Below are positions 4,795 through 5,598 of a stretch of 5,598 bases of DNA, piece after piece. Under the pieces are notes generated by a model that saw only the letters and a list, made by a program, of their open reading frames with translations, searched no databases and was not told the origin of the DNA. How positions within the stretch are numbered: the first letter of the stretch is position 1; each line of letters starts with the position of its first letter. The stretch is from contig JAGVUH010000138.1 in NCBI GenBank assembly GCA_019136395.1, forward strand, positions 1 through 5,598, given 5' to 3'. Both the position numbers and the translations under genes were made by a program. The stretch is from Gammaproteobacteria bacterium. GTDB lineage: Bacteria; Pseudomonadota; Gammaproteobacteria; Chromatiales; Chromatiaceae.

Positions 4795-5598
4795 ACCCAT
4801 CCGCGTCCCCGCTCCCGCTCGGGCACCCGCGCATACACCCCACGAATCGCCCGACACCAGACCCGGCTGGGCCGACCGCCTGTTCGTCGGCATGCAGTAT
4901 CTGCTGCCTCAACACCTGCTCGCGGCCCTCATGTACCGCTTCGCCCGGCTGCGCTGGCGGCCCTTGAGCGGGACCCTCATCCGCGCCTTCGCCCGCCACT
5001 TCCGGGTCGATATGCGCGAGGCCCTGGAGTCCGACCTGGGGGCCTATGCGAGCTTCAACGCCTTCTTCACCCGCGCCCTCAAGCCCGACGCCCGGCCCCT
5101 GCCCGCCAGTCCCACCGCCATCGCCTGTCCGGCGGATGGTGCCTTGAGCCAGCATGGGGACATCGACGCGGATCGGCTCTTTCAGGCCAAGGGGCTGGAC
5201 TATGGTCTGGAGGAACTGGTCGGCGACGCCGACTGGGCCCGCCGTTTCCAGGGCGGCAGCTTCGCCACCATCTACCTTTCCCCCCGGGACTATCACCGGG
5301 TCCACATGCCCTTGGCTGGCCGGCTGTGGGAGATGATCCATGTCCCCGGGCGCCTGTTCAGCGTCAACGGCGCCACCGTCCGCCTGGTGCCCCGGCTGTT
5401 CGCCCGCAACGAGCGCGTCGTCTGCCTCTTCGAGGGCGAGGCCGGACCCTTCGCCCTCATCCTGGTGGGGGCCATCTTCGTCGGCGGCATGGAAACGGTG
5501 TGGGCCGGCGAGGTGACCCCCGCCCGGGGCCAGTCGCCCCGCCGCCACTATGGGGACGATGAGCCCGTGGACCTGGCGCGGGGGGCGGAGATGGGGCG
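4787..5598 (+). CDS. psd: Phosphatidylserine decarboxylase proenzyme, 3' end beyond the window
   Basis: Psd converts phosphatidylserine to phosphatidylethanolamine at the inner membrane, using a pyruvoyl group formed by self-cleavage. The 270 residues in the window align along their length with the E. coli enzyme as I know it: MQYLLPQHLL (36-45), FNAFFTRALKPDARP, PADGALSQ with D117, LSPRDYHRVHMP with H170 and H173, FSVNGATVRLVPRLFARNERV, and ILVGAIFVGGMETVWAGEVTP. Asp and His in these motifs form the self-processing triad with the Ser of the LGST site, which lies just past the right edge, so I cannot confirm it. GTG 4787 is the only in-frame start before the homology other than the internal ATG 4892, which would cut into the conserved N-terminus. 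It has GGAG at 4773-4776, 10 nt upstream, and shares GTGACTGA with the stop of the SCO-like gene. It gives a Pro-rich extension of about 27 residues over the E. coli start. No frame breaks are seen. Confidence 0.95.
   Translation, partial: MTEPIRVPAPARAPAHTPHESPDTRPGWADRLFVGMQYLLPQHLLAALMYRFARLRWRPLSGTLIRAFARHFRVDMREALESDLGAYASFNAFFTRALKPDARPLPASPTAIACPADGALSQHGDIDADRLFQAKGLDYGLEELVGDADWARRFQGGSFATIYLSPRDYHRVHMPLAGRLWEMIHVPGRLFSVNGATVRLVPRLFARNERVVCLFEGEAGPFALILVGAIFVGGMETVWAGEVTPARGQSPRRHYGDDEPVDLARGAEMG

Noticed and set aside
4132..4893. A minus-strand frame opposite the SCO-like gene and the psd start
   Set aside because: It is Gly/Gln-rich shadow translation with no domain, overlapping two better-supported plus-strand genes.
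1..5598. tRNA, rRNA, CRISPR array, insertion sequence or strong rho-independent terminator
   Set aside because: I found no tRNA-like cloverleaf, no spaced direct-repeat array, no transposase motif and no GC stem followed by a T run on either strand.

Overview
The window is high-GC DNA, roughly two thirds G+C by eye, and almost entirely coding. It looks like the chromosome of a gammaproteobacterium. The Mpl, Lnt, MsrB and Psd proteins all read like gammaproteobacterial versions, and I lean towards a purple-sulfur or Chromatiales-type organism. That placement is inference from protein style, not from a search.

Layout. From a divergent point near 4053-4209, four recognisable genes and one doubtful short frame run leftward on the minus strand. 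In transcription order they are msrB (4052-3573, methionine-R-sulfoxide reductase), lnt (3460-1958, apolipoprotein N-acyltransferase), a 27-codon frame with a good ribosome binding site (1890-1807), a five-helix membrane protein of unknown function (1819-1292), and mpl (1290 to beyond the left edge, murein tripeptide ligase). Running rightward are a membrane-anchored SCO1/SenC-like thioredoxin-fold protein (4210-4794) and psd (4787 to beyond the right edge, phosphatidylserine decarboxylase). Spacing is tight: the membrane protein and mpl are 1 nt apart, and the SCO-like gene and psd overlap by 8 nt. The common theme is the cell envelope: peptidoglycan recycling, lipoprotein maturation, phospholipid synthesis and periplasmic redox.

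Irregularities. I see no mobile element, CRISPR array, RNA gene or new multi-gene system. The notable signal is damage in housekeeping genes. mpl lacks about 70 nt at 745-747, which shifts the frame and removes a conserved Mur-ligase segment, while both flanking parts remain well conserved. lnt lacks about 41-43 residues in frame at about 2378, removing the segment that holds the catalytic lysine. The SCO-like gene has no convincing start, may carry a one-base slip near 4184-4192, and lacks every expected copper ligand. Two deletions in neighbouring conserved genes could be genuine decay, but assembly or sequence error is equally plausible and should be excluded first.
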